This document shows positions 13,001 through 23,095 of a stretch of DNA of 64,000 nt, in pieces. The stretch is from Trichobilharzia regenti (lineage: Eukaryota > Platyhelminthes > Trematoda > Strigeidida > Schistosomatidae): assembly GCA_944472135.2 (NCBI GenBank), contig OX235267.1, positions 20,691,452-20,755,451 of the forward strand. Direction: 5' to 3'. The stretch's first letter is position 1, and each line of letters opens with the position of its first letter. The position numbers and the translations under genes are program-made. The notes below the pieces were generated by a model. It saw nothing but the letters and a program-made list of their open reading frames with translations. It made no database searches and was not told the DNA's origin.

Positions 13001-16000
13001 CTGAAGTAAATATTTGTTATATATATATGAACAGGAAATTTAAAATAGACGAAACATACCTCAGCAAGGGTAAGGAATTCTGTTAGTTTAGACAACAAAC
13101 CAGGAAATGCATGGTACAAATCCAATCCAAGTCGACACTGTCTTCGTTTTAGAGTGAAATACTTTTCTGTACAGAAGGTATACACATACAAAGGATAAAC
13201 ACTAAATGTTATCTTCATAAAATACATCTGATTATAGAAACTATAAAGTTGAACGTGTAACTATTCAGTAAAATCAGATCGGTTGCTAGCTGATAATACG
13301 CAACGACTGAGATGGCTCCATTTTGACCCGATAACAATAGTAAAGATGCAAACTGCTACTTTTGTTTTTCTTCTCATAGATGCAAAACAGTTGGGGTTAA
13401 CTGAACTGCATTTAGTGCAGAGTACTGTTGTTTTTCCATAGGGTTACTTCCTTAATTTGCTAATTTTGTATGTGAGCAATTTAACTCTGGCAGAAAACCA
13501 GAAAGCTATTCATACGACCTATTCTTTACTTCATCCAGATTGGAACCAATTACTGCATAAGCGGATACTAATGATAGTATTACAAAATGACATCCACGAT
13601 TGTCACAATCTTTTTTTAGTTTCTTTTCAGACATACTCAGGTCAGCCAAATACATACGCCTATTCAAGAAAGTCCACCTACGTAGTGAAGTTCCTCCTAC
13701 TGAGCTTAGTGCTTTTGACAGTAAAACCAGGCAAAGATTCTCACTCACACTAAGAATTCTGCAAATTCACAAGGTTGGTTAGTTTAGGGGTCAATCAAAT
13801 ATATCCACTTAGGTCTTATGTGTACATATCAGATATACAAAATGCATTCAGAGCCCGAGAAATCACACGTTTGCCCTGTATGGCATGTTGTGAAATTTCG
13901 CGTGGAATTCATTAGTTGAAGACACCAAACATTAAGTTGGTATAACCTTTCTGAAAGGCGAGAAACGATGTTTGTCTGACTCCACCAGCACGGGAGTTAT
14001 ATTTTTTATAAGACCCAGACTAACAGACGGCTGCTTCAAAGGCTGTTATTACCTGGTAGTTTGGGACTAACTAGAAGTTCCAGATCACTTTATGATATTC
14101 TCTGCCTTTTAAAAGTGCAGGATTCCTATTCAGTAGGTAAACAGTATTGTTTTAAAAGAGATTCTCTATAAAACCATGAGATGTTATCAGATACGACACA
14201 ACAAAATGACTTTGTTTGTCAATAAGATTCCTTTTCATAATTTCCAAACTCGAGAACTCACACTTAAATTGGAAGAAATACATAAGCATATCAAACAAGA
14301 AGTACACCAACCACTTACCAATCAAATTAATCATACCCTCGTTGTATGAGGCAAACAGACGAATTAGATCTTTATATAACAGTAGGAAGGCAGCATTGAT
14401 GATCGCGTTATTTAGATCCTTTTCAAGAGCCTGTGAAGATAGGAACAAAAAATACTAGCTTATATGGACAAAACTAAACAGCACTGTCTACTTCTGGTAG
14501 CTTCTAATCTTCAAAATTGTACTTCTTTATTACAATAACCAATTGTAAAATGCTGACTCGGACATTTGTTTTTTAATAATCTGTAATGCCTTTAAGTGTA
14601 TAGTAATAAGTCTACCATAATAATGCAAACATCTTACACTATAGTGGGGCTTTGGAGGTGGTTCACAATACTGTATAAACAAAATTATGACAACAGTATG
14701 TTTACCTCGTGCAACCATCATTTCGCCTACATGACCTTTCCAGTCTAATGAAAGAGATTAGCTCCATAAGTGCGCACTTTTGTATACTTTATGGCAATGT
14801 CAGCATTAAGCATATCCTATGAGGAATTAACTCCACAAAATATAACAACTTTAAACACGCCATATAAGTTGTCTCTGTTGGGCTTTAGTCACCCAAGACT
14901 TATCATATTTTTGTTTCAGCTAAATCAAAGAGCCTTCATCTCTAAATGTTGGAAGTAGACTTCTATTAATGCTTAAGTCCTAATAAGTGACCAAAAACTG
15001 ACTCATTACATATAATCATCAATTAAATCAGACTAGTGACAATAATAATTATAATTATAGCAGTGAATAATGCAGCTTAGTAACCATAAACAGCTTCCTC
15101 TACATGGCTATAGTAGCCACTCATCCTTATTGATATTATCTAGTACGCAGAGGGAGGATCACACCATTGGCCATCATGTTAAATAACCAAATTAACCTTT
15201 ATATAACATGTAAAAATCTGACGAATACTACAACATTATAATCACTAACTCACATCGAACTCAAGAAGAGTTAATATTTGTGACTGCATTACTGGAAGAG
15301 CCTTCAAAAGCTGAAAAATGTTATAAAATGACAGTTACTAAGTGAATTAGTGGTACAATACACCTATGCTCTGTCTAACCAGTATCATCATGCAATTGAC
15401 AATAACAAATGTAGTGAAGAGGAACAGAATGACGCTACAACACAAAATAATAGTGGTAGATTACTGTTCAAGAAGCATTGGGAAACAATGTGTTTAGAAA
15501 AGTAATCCCGCCAAATAGACTCGAAAAATCTTAATTACTAGTTTTAGACGCTGTTCTATAGCAATGCTCTGCAGGAACTGGCACAAATAACAGGTCTCAA
15601 AGTGATTGAAAACCACAGCAAAGACATTCATAGAGTTCCAGCTTTTCGCATATCTTTGATTCTTCACATAACAGAGAAGCGAAGCAAAAAGGTGAATTGA
15701 CTGCCAAAAAGTACATTCACAGATGAAGCTTACTTGCTACCTAGGTTACCAATAATTTAATTTTAAGAAAGACAGTTCAGTTAATTGATCGGTCTAAGGT
15801 TTAGTACGAAGGTGACACCAGTAAATATATCTTTGTGCAATAAATAAGAAATAAATATACTTGAGCTCTCAAATTAATAACCTGTCTACAGCTTAAGTGG
15901 TCCTAGTATAATTGTCCTACTCAATCGACAATCAGTTGGTAGTTAAATGCTTTCCTAATAAACATATCAATGATAATAAATGGTATGAAGTAGCTGTCTT

Positions 16001-18991
16001 TTTTTTACAAATACTGACCTCGATTGTGTCTGTGATAAGCACACATATAGCGAACTATTTCGTAAAGGACAACAGTAGTCAACCAAGACAGACACTTTTT
16101 ATATTCGTCTAAATCTATTTTGAGCCTCATTTATATTCCCAAGTGCTGTTTAATGCACTATCGATCAGCGGTTATGATACCTTTTCCGTACTGCCAAAAT
16201 TAATGAGTTATTCGCACACTTACGGGAAGGCAATGTAGGGTTAGGATAGTCTAGAATGCATCAAAAGGCACTGAGTTCTTGTGTTTTGTTCATTCAGACT
16301 AGGTGTAACATTCAATAGTGATGTGTATGATTATTAGATACGTCTAAATGAAGACAATGTAGTGAGTGAGCCAAATATGATTCAACAGGAAACATTAAGT
16401 GGACTGCATAATTAAGCCGACTGTCTTACAGCACGTTATACTATTAGTGGTGCTTGTTCTCACAACCTACACCAACTTTCTTACCATAATAATAACTAGC
16501 CCATCTAAAGTTCACCTTTTATCATTTTTAGCACGATTTGCGAATAAATCCGAGGAAAAGTAATTTGGAGTATTTCATTTACAAGCCAAAACACCTCACA
16601 TCAATCCTGACAGTGGGTTTGCTCTTACTAACCAATCACATTAAATGCAAGGAGCGAAGCAACGAATATTATATGAGTAAATGACTACATGTACTGACTA
16701 CATACATGATTCACAACATATACAACCCACAACACCGATTACCTTATCAACTGGCATCGTTCGCAATACTCCATCGTCACGTCTGAGAGAAACAAAACTA
16801 GTTAACTACAATTTCATGACAAAATGACACGCTACAAAAGCGGTTAGAATTATATACTTTGATGAAACTCAGCTCCCAGCATATTTAGGTGCGCAAGTGC
16901 AACTAAAGGATGACTTAATTGTTGCGAAAATTGAATACAATGCACGCTAATTTTCCAGGGGAGTGATAAAGTCAATAAATATATATTATCATATTTATGG
17001 CAAAATTAGACTGTAGCAGCCATCCCAATCAACCCAACCAATTACCTTGAGTGACTAATCAGATATAATGAGGTATAGTTCCGCGAATTGTCGAAAAAAA
17101 ATAACTGCATATAGTGTTTATGAGATGCATTTATACCTCGTTTAATTAACTAAGAAATATCAACAGACCAGTTATCCAGGCAAGCTCACTATTAAAACAG
17201 CAATGAAACACAAGACCTTCCGTGAACCTGTCAAGTAAATCCAGAATATGAAGCACTTGATTTGGTTATACCACCGGTCATGTACCAAGGTGGCTAATTC
17301 AGTTTAACTTGGCCTTTGTGGCTTTAATATCACTCGACGGTAGACGCAGATGACCTCAGAACTGTAATGCAATACGATGGGATATCGAATCAGTCAATAA
17401 TCTCATTATGTAGTGAACGACAGGATGATTAATAGTCCCAAAAGTCGGGTTGCGTTTAAAGGACTCAAACAGTATGGGTCGACGAAAAAACAAATAAGGA
17501 CTACTAATTACATGCCTTTCTTTAAAGTTTCAATAGAATTTGGGTACAGCCTCACTGAAACAAGCACTTTCTGTGAAAAACATATTAATATTGTGACATA
17601 AAACCCATGCCCCAGGTAACTCAGAACTTGCATTTACATCCTATGGAACAAAGTGTAGACTCTGAAATCCGTTATGTTGAAATTCTGGTGCCGGAGGAAA
17701 CAAAATTGGCCACGGAGAAGGTTAGAAAAATTAAGGTGGATCCACAACGTACATACAATGTATGATAATGATTGAGACCATAGCAGACCAATGAGTCAAT
17801 ACGATGTGTCACTCTTTGGAATAACGCGACGCAGAACCAATTGCAGGGACACAAAGTAAGCAGACGCAAACAAAAGCTGGACTCCAGGAATGAAAAAATA
17901 AAGGCATCAAATAATTTGTCTGTGAATTGAAACTTTCGTAGGTGACTATCAGACATACCGAACTTCCATTTACATGAAGCAGGCTACTGATCTTTTATAG
18001 GGAGACACTATGAATCATATTCACACGTGTTATGTTGCTCAAAAGGAAATAAAATATCCATGTAAGAGAACCAAAGTACCACCTTTAAGGACTGATACAG
18101 ACTGTACATGATAAACAAACTAAACTGTCCCAGTTCTTGTATTATGTTCTTACCCACTTCCACTTAAAAGCATAACAAGAACTACAACTTAATGTGTGTA
18201 ATGCCACCGCTTACTATTCGGTATCAAAGCCAAACAGATACTGATTTCTCACACAAAAAACTAGTGAAGCCGTAATACAGACAGGCGCAACCCGGAGATG
18301 ATGACCACAAAAATCTGTACAGTGTTGCTCATATGCACAACAAGCATCAAATAAACATTCGCATTGGAAAGAATAACACTATAACTCACCCTCGCTTTAC
18401 TTTGCAGAAATCAAAAGCCATAGCTCTGTATGAAGCAATCTTTTCGCTTAAATACTTCGAATACTTGCGAATGAACATCGACATCTCATAAGCTACAAAT
18501 ATATCATGAAACCAATGGACATACATTGAGAGCTCGTCTTGTCATTGAAACTAGGTAGATTAACTGGGCAGTTGTTTGAGGCAAGATAGTGAGAGAATTT
18601 CTGAAGTAGTGAAACATTATATCATTTCGGTCTTACCTCATTTCCGAAGTTCATAAGGTTATGAGTCGTTATAAGTGCCTTAAAAACAATCACCCATGAC
18701 TTTTCTTGCGTGCGCTCTACCAGAAGTCCAGCAAGTAAAGGGATGGAAACATTCGGCTCATTGCTACAGTTTACAAGATCTAAGAAAATAACTTTCAACA
18801 GAATAGAACACACAATCAATATGCTTCTTCTTGGGGGCTCCAATTTCTTCTGTTGTTGCTTTTGCAACAACTTTACCCAAACCGGAGCCCGCTAGGCTAT
18901 ATTTTGCCTGAGTCACTCGGTCCATCAAACTCTGACCTGTACCACTCCCAGCTAGCTGTTTAACAACTTTGCTAGCTGCTTTAGCTGTCAT
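1639..18991 (-). CDS. PICALM: AP180/CALM clathrin assembly protein (PICALM-type), 16 exons, 3' end off window
   Basis: The family binds PI(4,5)P2 and clathrin/AP-2 at the plasma membrane and organises endocytic coats. Sixteen exons (listed separately) join with compatible phases into 1960 nt, or 653 codons plus one base, with no internal stop. Residues about 1-306 form the ANTH domain. The lipid-binding signature [18 protein letters not shown] is near residues 45-62, followed by [25 protein letters not shown] and [20 protein letters not shown], all close to animal CALM. Residues 307-653 are acidic, Ser/Thr/Pro-rich and look disordered, with DDLL motifs near the visible end. The start is the ATG at 18991; a few upstream in-frame codons exist but no better ATG. 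The last exon seen ends in phase 1 at a good donor, so more exons lie in 1-1638 or beyond the edge. The first three introns are only 34, 36 and 32 bp. The family call is strong; the symbol is by homology recalled from memory. Confidence 0.93.
3544..3601. repeat. (AT)n microsatellite
   Basis: Uninterrupted AT dinucleotide run of about 58 bp. Confidence 0.97.
4027..4074. repeat. (AT)n microsatellite
   Basis: Uninterrupted AT dinucleotide run of about 48 bp. Confidence 0.97.
4297..4479 (-). CDS. PICALM: AP180 exon 15 (DDLL motif, symmetric 1-1)
   Basis: Encodes [20 protein letters not shown], then [10 protein letters not shown] and a polar stretch. DLL-type motifs in AP180 tails bind clathrin and AP-2. 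The exon is 183 bp, phase 1 at both ends, with donor gtaagc. Confidence 0.85.
4625..4885 (+). mobile_element. tRNA-derived SINE, family 2 copy a
   Basis: It contains a tRNA-like head (gggcttaatggtctacgagc as a degenerate A box) followed by the body tgctgaagagtcccaaacta and gagctgtccagtacta. The same head and body, including about 60 bp upstream of the head (ggctagtggtcaagctat), recur at 48255-48530, which defines a dispersed family. The B box is badly eroded here. It lies in the AP180 intron between exons 14 and 15. Confidence 0.65.
5269..5388 (-). CDS. PICALM: AP180 exon 14 (symmetric 1-1)
   Basis: Encodes [20 protein letters not shown] and on to GWSDKSG. The exon is 120 bp with phase 1 at both ends, so it can be skipped without a frameshift. 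Acceptor acttcag, donor gtgggc. Confidence 0.83.
6064..6150 (+). repeat. Fragment of SINE family 2 body
   Basis: The stretch gcgtgactgaagagtccca followed by caaaacagctgg matches the body of the family 2 SINE at 48398-48450 with several substitutions. The tRNA-like head is missing. Confidence 0.5.
6195..6296 (+). repeat. Dispersed repeat, copy 1
   Basis: About 90 bp (tattgacggtgataacttag ... catgcagagtctccgaatt) recurs at 7700-7805 in the same orientation with scattered differences. No family recognised. Confidence 0.7.
6916..7112 (-). CDS. PICALM: AP180 exon 13 (Pro/Ser-rich)
   Basis: Encodes [20 protein letters not shown] and continues [16 protein letters not shown], then an acidic DSEMEEEK stretch. 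Proline-rich and possibly phosphorylated. Acceptor cacatag, donor gtatga, ends in phase 1. Confidence 0.85.
7700..7805 (+). repeat. Dispersed repeat, copy 2
   Basis: Second copy of the repeat at 6195-6296 (tattgatgacgataacttag ... catgcagggtctccgaatt). Both lie in AP180 introns, flanking exon 13. Confidence 0.7.
8257..8392 (-). CDS. PICALM: AP180 exon 12
   Basis: Encodes [20 protein letters not shown] and continues to HTQLG; a probable short amphipathic helix within the tail. Acceptor attttag, donor gttagt, phase 2. It joins exon 13 in frame as LGRSEHRTV. Confidence 0.85.
8750..9165. repeat. Unclassified GC-richer block, possible repeat
   Basis: A 400-bp block within the intron between exons 11 and 12 is visibly richer in GC and CpG than its surroundings and stays open in two overlapping plus frames and one minus frame. 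No domain recognised. It may be a transposon fragment; it is not clearly coding. Confidence 0.3.
9660..9940 (-). CDS. PICALM: AP180 exon 11 (acidic, Ser/Thr-rich tail)
   Basis: Starts [20 protein letters not shown] and continues with a low-complexity Ser/Thr/Gln/Pro sequence ending VIVNDEG. There is no recognisable fold. Acceptor cttccag, donor gttagt, phase 1. This is the longest tail exon seen. Confidence 0.87.
10169..10230 (-). CDS. PICALM: AP180 exon 10 (end of ANTH domain)
   Basis: Encodes [20 protein letters not shown], equivalent to LLDALEQHLASLEGKK of CALM. Acceptor tgttag, donor gtatgt, phase 2. Confidence 0.9.
10810..10851 (-). CDS. PICALM: AP180 exon 9 (42 bp)
   Basis: Fourteen codons, [14 protein letters not shown], between acceptor cacatag and donor gtaagt. 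It fits the QVGIDRGDIPDLSQAP segment of CALM and is phase 0 at both ends. The preceding intron of about 2.2 kb holds the Penelope-like element. Confidence 0.85.
11461..11505. repeat. AAT-rich simple repeat
   Basis: Imperfect (AAT)n/(AAC)n run inside the AP180 intron, just beyond the 3' end of the Penelope-like element. Confidence 0.7.
11584..12910 (-). pseudogene. Penelope-like retroelement, RT plus GIY-YIG endonuclease, inactivated
   Basis: A single minus frame runs from about 12910 to the stop at 11584 with two internal stops, near 12686 and 12664. The RT parts are [14 protein letters not shown], then [14 protein letters not shown], then [11 protein letters not shown]. The C-terminal part [20 protein letters not shown] with RMMEH is the GIY-YIG endonuclease typical of Penelope-like elements. 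The catalytic YxDD-type motif reads YVND, so an essential aspartate is lost as well. The N-terminus is cut at about the first RT motif ([14 protein letters not shown]). The element lies in the AP180 intron between exons 8 and 9, in the same orientation as the host gene. The class is clear; the specific family was not assigned. Confidence 0.9.
13060..13166 (-). CDS. PICALM: AP180 exon 8
   Basis: Encodes [20 protein letters not shown] and then [16 protein letters not shown]. Acceptor tgtacag, donor gtatgt. Equivalent to the EKYFDMKKNQCKEGLDIYKKF region of CALM. Confidence 0.92.
13167..14318. other. AP180 intron 7, no recognised element
   Basis: AT-rich intron. A stretch at about 13600-13780 is open on both strands but resembles nothing I recognise. 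Confidence 0.5.
14319..14430 (-). CDS. PICALM: AP180 exon 7
   Basis: Encodes [20 protein letters not shown] and continues [17 protein letters not shown], among the most conserved ANTH helices. Acceptor ttcacag, donor gtaagt, ends in phase 1. Confidence 0.93.
14431..16742. other. AP180 introns around exon 6, no other feature seen
   Basis: Apart from exon 6 (15254-15310), nothing recognisable was found: no repeats shared with the rest of the window and no coding-like stretch. Confidence 0.5.
15254..15310 (-). CDS. PICALM: AP180 exon 6 (57 bp)
   Basis: Nineteen codons, [19 protein letters not shown], equivalent to LLKTVPIIQNQMDALLDF of CALM. Phase 0 at both ends, with a tttttcag acceptor and a gtgagt donor. 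Confidence 0.9.
16743..16782 (-). CDS. PICALM: AP180 exon 5 (40 bp)
   Basis: Encodes [13 protein letters not shown], equivalent to ADGVMRTMNTEK of CALM. Flanked by ctctcag and gtaatc; ends in phase 0. Confidence 0.88.
16783..18389. other. AP180 intron 4, no recognised element
   Basis: A 1.6-kb intron. A GC-richer block at 17640-17960 is open on the minus strand for about 94 codons but shows no motif. Confidence 0.5.
18390..18492 (-). CDS. PICALM: AP180 exon 4
   Basis: Encodes [20 protein letters not shown] and ends at FDFCKVKRG. Acceptor tttgtag, donor gtgagt, ends in phase 2. Strong ANTH-domain match. Confidence 0.92.
18525..18600 (-). CDS. PICALM: AP180 exon 3
   Basis: A 76-bp exon encoding [20 protein letters not shown], equivalent to the RFIQYLASRN segment of CALM. 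Acceptor ttcag, donor gtatgt. It lies between introns of 36 and 32 bp and is easily missed, because its reading frame closes soon after the donor. Confidence 0.9.
18637..18779 (-). CDS. PICALM: AP180 exon 2
   Basis: Acceptor ttttcttag, donor gtaaga. Encodes [19 protein letters not shown] and then [19 protein letters not shown]. An alternative acceptor 15 bp downstream (ctgtag) would drop the conserved YLVN residues, so the upstream one is chosen. Confidence 0.92.
18814..18991 (-). CDS. PICALM: AP180 exon 1 (start codon, ANTH N-terminus)
   Basis: Starts [20 protein letters not shown] and runs to KKKHID, ending in phase 1 at donor gtgtgt. It contains the basic PI(4,5)P2-binding stretch of the ANTH domain. 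Joining to exon 2 across 34 bp restores [17 protein letters not shown], which matches animal CALM closely. Confidence 0.92.
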
Positions 18992-21065
18992 TTCCGACGG
19001 CTGACGCAACACTTGAATCGCCCTCTTCGGTACGATACTGATATGGAGGTCAGAACTAAATGTTCAATATCCAATATCCAATATCGTTTTTACGAGCTAG
19101 TATAAACCAATTTGATTTCTTTGTGCTCGCTTCTTGATTGTGAGGTATAGGTTCTTGATCTTCGGTAAACTTCTGCGTAGCTTGTCCCGCCACTCGACTG
19201 TCGACTGTTGATGTAGCTCTCTTTCTCATAGTGCTGAAAATAATGTGGGATTCTCAATGATTCTCCTTAATCTGAGCAATCTACTATGAGTTTATTTTCA
19301 ACATACTGTGAGAGTGCTCTGTGCATAAAAATTTCCCTCTCTAGAATCACGTAAGTAGCATAAACGATTTTCATATGCTGGTGATTGCAATCAGTTAATA
19401 TGGTTAACTAGCCCTCCCAGATTTTGTTTAAGCTATTTGCCAGGAATATAATTAGATTCTCAACTCATTTCATCCTCTATGTATCAGTGAAATTTTATAT
19501 CTATATTGGTAGCCGGTGATTTGCATACTCTTCGCTACCCAGCTGTCTTTGATTGGTGTCAACCTATTAGTTGTGGTAATACAGACATACGTATTCATGT
19601 AAAACAGTTTATTTACAAGAAATACATGGAACTTTAACAGGTTCGACTGCATATTATACGGATTCATGTAGTATAACGTTGAATTTGTTTGCTGGGATAA
19701 TTTTATCTAAGTGTTTATTCAACACAAGCTATTGTCTGAACAGATGCATATTCATCCTAAAGGGTATCTTAAATGTAGTGGTGATTTCTGGATATGTCCC
19801 TGGACGCTTATTTAGTAACCACTTTCGAAGTAATGTAGTTAAAGCGCGAAGTCAAACACACGGAAGGATAGTCATCACTCATTACCGTTGCTTTGTGAAA
19901 AGGAACTTTTCAAATCATGAAGACATAGCTTCTGCCATGGTAACTCATCCCATTCCTCCACATTCACTGGTCACGAACTGCTTACTGAGTAACCCTAAAA
20001 TATATGATACCTCTTGTGTGTTTTAGAGACTCTTCATTAACATCCTTCTGAAAACGAGTTCCGCCTCGAAAAACCATTACACAAGGCCAACGACATTTCG
20101 TGACTCTTTCACGGCTTAACTTTGCAGGTCTATCTAGATTTTTTTGCACCATAATGGAGAAGCATGCCGGGATCGAAGGCGTAAGTGATGAATTCACACA
20201 TATCTACTTCTAAACATCAGACTTTTACTTTTATGCCATAAATGTCACAATGTTGCGAAACGAATTTTCTGTCAGTCTGTGGTTACTATGGTCGTGCTCT
20301 TCACAAGAAGTAGACTTCCCTAGATTTTCGACCTGTATGTCATCATTTTCTGTCCATGGCCTAGCACGGTACAAACGTCTTCTTTTGACAGGAACCCACT
20401 CCTAGGCATATGACGCATCCTAGTTTGTCGGCTTTTTGGAATTCCGCGTGTCATTTCTAATATAATGCGGAAGGATAGTGCTCACACTGATGATTCGAAG
20501 TTGCCCCTGAAAGCACCCCCTAGATGTGTGTTTGTGTGCGACGCTGGATGACCAAACAACAAAACCACTGATAAAAATGATGTGTTGATTTGTTTATCAC
20601 TTGGAAACTTCAAGAACTTGTCCTTGTTTCCTAATATCACCGTAAAATTATATGGTAATTGTCATCACGACATAAGCATCGTGACGTTTGAAGGTTTAGT
20701 GTTTCCGGTATTATCCTTATCAGTTATGCCTTTATTATTTTTAGCTGGTTCAAAGAACGGTTATCCAGGTAGGCAGGGACACCGGGAACCTCGGAAAGTA
20801 TTAATCTGAGCGACACAGTGTGACTGGGCGAATTGCAATAAGTTAACAGGAAGAAGTTGGAAATGGCGCAAACATAGGTGGGAATAAATATATATTTATG
20901 CCGAACAGAGTCAGCCTAGTTTCAGCCTATAATACTGAAATATAAGACTTAATATCAATGAGGTAAGGACGGCTTCCCAGTCGGTTAATTTTTTGGACCT
21001 GGCATATTTGGACGAAAACGTGGGATTTTTCCGCTCAAATTTGGGCAAAGTGGGAATAAGTGGGC
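18992..21065. other. Region upstream of AP180, no firm gene
   Basis: Apart from the repeat at 19045-19218, nothing firm. At 20155 on plus, a short MEKHAGIEG-like stretch ends at a gtaagt donor, which could be a 5' exon of an unknown transcript but has no partner exon. The AP180 transcription start must lie in this region or further upstream. Confidence 0.4.
19045..19218 (-). repeat. ~170-bp dispersed repeat, minus copy
   Basis: In reverse complement it reads acgcagaagtttaccgaaga, then cctcacaatcaagaagcgag, then ggtttatactagctcgta and a gatattg microsatellite. The same order occurs twice in tandem at 34803-35185 on plus. It sits about 50 bp upstream of the AP180 start codon, in the probable 5' UTR or promoter. 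Confidence 0.8.
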
Positions 21066-21507
21066 TGTCAATGTAGTTGAAGACTGAACGATCAATTCAT
21101 GGTTGTTTGCTCAAATCCAACTTCCCCAATTTTCGCGGAGGCATCAATACACCAGTCATCGTCTCATCGATCGCTGTTCAGAAATAAGTCAGGCCAAAAC
21201 TGTCAGAAGTAATATTGTGATTTATTTTTGTAATATTTGTTCATAGACCTTAGTTGTAAAGCTTAGTTATACATTGGATATATGTTGGTGTTAAAATAAA
21301 GAATTATCGAGTCGCCAAACTGAGTTTTGGATTTTGCGTCCGTTATTACTAAGCGTTTCTAAAAAACTTCAAGGAACAGCGTGAGTCCCAGCGTAGCAAG
21401 AGCTGGGCATTAACGGTTTACGAGACGTGGCTAACAGTTTCTGACGGTACGGCGTCAGTTTTTGACGGTTTTGAACAGTTGGTGACAGTTTGGATAGTCA
21501 CCGTTCA
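21066..21507 (+). repeat. 5' LTR of BEL/Pao copy A
   Basis: Begins TGTCAATG, the point at which three LTR copies in the window (here, 23414 on minus, 26823 on minus) stop sharing flanks. The right edge is placed at the CA at 21506-21507, just before TGGTGCCGGTCAAG at 21515, a plausible tRNA primer-binding site. The middle LTR copy matches only up to 21436, so the right edge is less certain than the left. Confidence 0.75.
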
Positions 21508-21514
21508 TCTTTCC

Positions 21515-21528
21515 TGGTGCCGGTCAAG
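21515..21528 (+). promoter_or_regulatory. Candidate primer-binding site of BEL/Pao copy A
   Basis: TGGTGCCGGTCAAG begins with TGG, as expected for the complement of a tRNA CCA end. TGGTGCC is common at the PBS of BEL/Pao elements. Position 8 bp after the proposed LTR end fits. The tRNA was not identified. Confidence 0.5.
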
Positions 21529-21582
21529 TCCTTTTGAACAAGCAATATCTGGAACGTTTTTGGAATTGGGTCAAGTTCAACA

Positions 21583-23095
21583 ATGCCTGGGTCAAAGAAG
21601 GGACAGAGCGTCTTGGATGCAAACAGGAAAGTAAGTCATGGTGACTTGTCTGTTAATTGTAACGATGTGTCTGATGTTAAGCATGACATGGTTGATGTTA
21701 CTGTTTCGCCGTTCAGGGATAATAGGAACATCAAACTCCCTAAATTTGAACACGGTGTTTCGGTGGAAACCCGGCTGATTATTTACAATTTGTAAAGGAG
21801 TTTGAGATCATGCTGAGTAGTATTTTATTAAGTGATGAATTGAAATTGATGTATTTGATGAGGTATTGCACTGGAGATGCTTCAAGAGCTATACAGTGCT
21901 GTAAGCTCATGCCCCCTAATGAGGGATACGCTGAGGCTATGAGCATATTACGTCAAAGGTTTGGAAGACCTGCAATGATTGTAAGGAACGTATTCGAAGC
22001 TGTCAAAGGTAACGGCACTCAACTACAAGATGATGGTTTTTGTGGTAAGGTGTCAGAATACAGGATGACAGTCCATCCATTTGGTGCCACTTCCTCCCCG
22101 TTTCGTGCTAATTTTGCTCTACAAAAAGCAGTGTCCACATTTGGTTCTAATGATCTGCTAGACGTCATCGATTGTTGCTTCTACGTGGATGATTGTTTAG
22201 CCTCCTTCGATGATGATAAGTCTGCAGTTAAATTTGCAGCAAGCATTACTGAAGTGTTAGCTAAGGCTGGCTTTCGTCTAATTAAGTGGGTCTCGAACAG
22301 CATAGACGTTTTGAAGTATATAGTTCCAGAAGACGGAGCACCTACTGTACGAGATTTGCCTGTTGATACTCTACCAGTTGAACGTACATTAGGTATGCGA
22401 TGGGATGTGAACTCTGATACCTTTGGATTTAGTGTTGGTGATATTTATAAACCAGTTACCCGGAGAGACGTGCCCTCTGTGTTGTCGTCCGTGTTTGACC
22501 CATTTGGATTAGTAGCACCTTATCTACTTCCGGCTAGGAGGTTATTTCAAGAGACATGCAGGAAAGGGTTACAGTGGGATGACCCATTAAGTGAGAGGCA
22601 GAGAGAAGAGTGGAAGGGGTGGGTTAACAGTTTAAGAATGCTGAATCTACATTCCGTCTCACGTCCACTTAAGCCATCAAGAAATCATGATATAATTGAC
22701 TTCCATGTTTTTTCTGATGCCTCTGAGGTTGGATTTGGTGCAGCCGTATACATCAGAACCACCTTAAGGAATGATATAGATGTTAGCCTGGTGATGGGTA
22801 AATCTAGAGTTGCACCTCTAAAGACGGTTTCGATTCCGAGATTAGAACTTAATGCCGCCTTACTGGCTGCGCAGTTATTCACAACGGTGTGTAAAGAGTT
22901 GGATTACCCCAAGCATCCCGTAACGTTTCGGATTGATTCGATGTCTGTGATATATTATATACGCAACGAGTCAGCAAGATATGCATGTTTTGTAGCTAAC
23001 AGAGTATCTCAAATTCGTGAACTAACAACCGTTGAGCAGTAGAGGTACGCACCGTCTGGAAAAAATCCAGCTGATCTAGCCTCGCGCGGAGTTAT
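21583..23095 (+). pseudogene. BEL/Pao retrotransposon copy A, gag fused to RT/RNase H by internal deletion
   Basis: Gag begins at ATG 21583 (MPGSKKGQSVLDANRKV). The frame breaks near 21760 at an indel shared with copy B; after it the correct frame reads RCFGGNPADYLQFVKEFEIM. At about 22034 gag (QLQDD) runs directly and in frame into reverse transcriptase (YRMTVHPFGATSSPFRANFA), because the rest of gag, the protease and the first part of RT are deleted. RT then shows FYVDDCLASF, the catalytic YVDD box, followed by the RNase H-like region (DFHVFSDASEVGFGAAVYI ... FRIDSMSVIYYI). A stop at 23041 is followed by KNPADLASRGV, the usual post-RNase H motif. The sequence is then cut by a minus-oriented LTR at 23096; integrase and the 3' LTR are absent. 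The catalytic residues survive but the element cannot be autonomous. Confidence 0.9.

Noticed and set aside
13506..13782. Overlapping open frames on both strands at 13.5-13.8 kb
   Set aside because: Not compatible with AP180 exon phases, and AP180 exons 7 and 8 already join perfectly without it.
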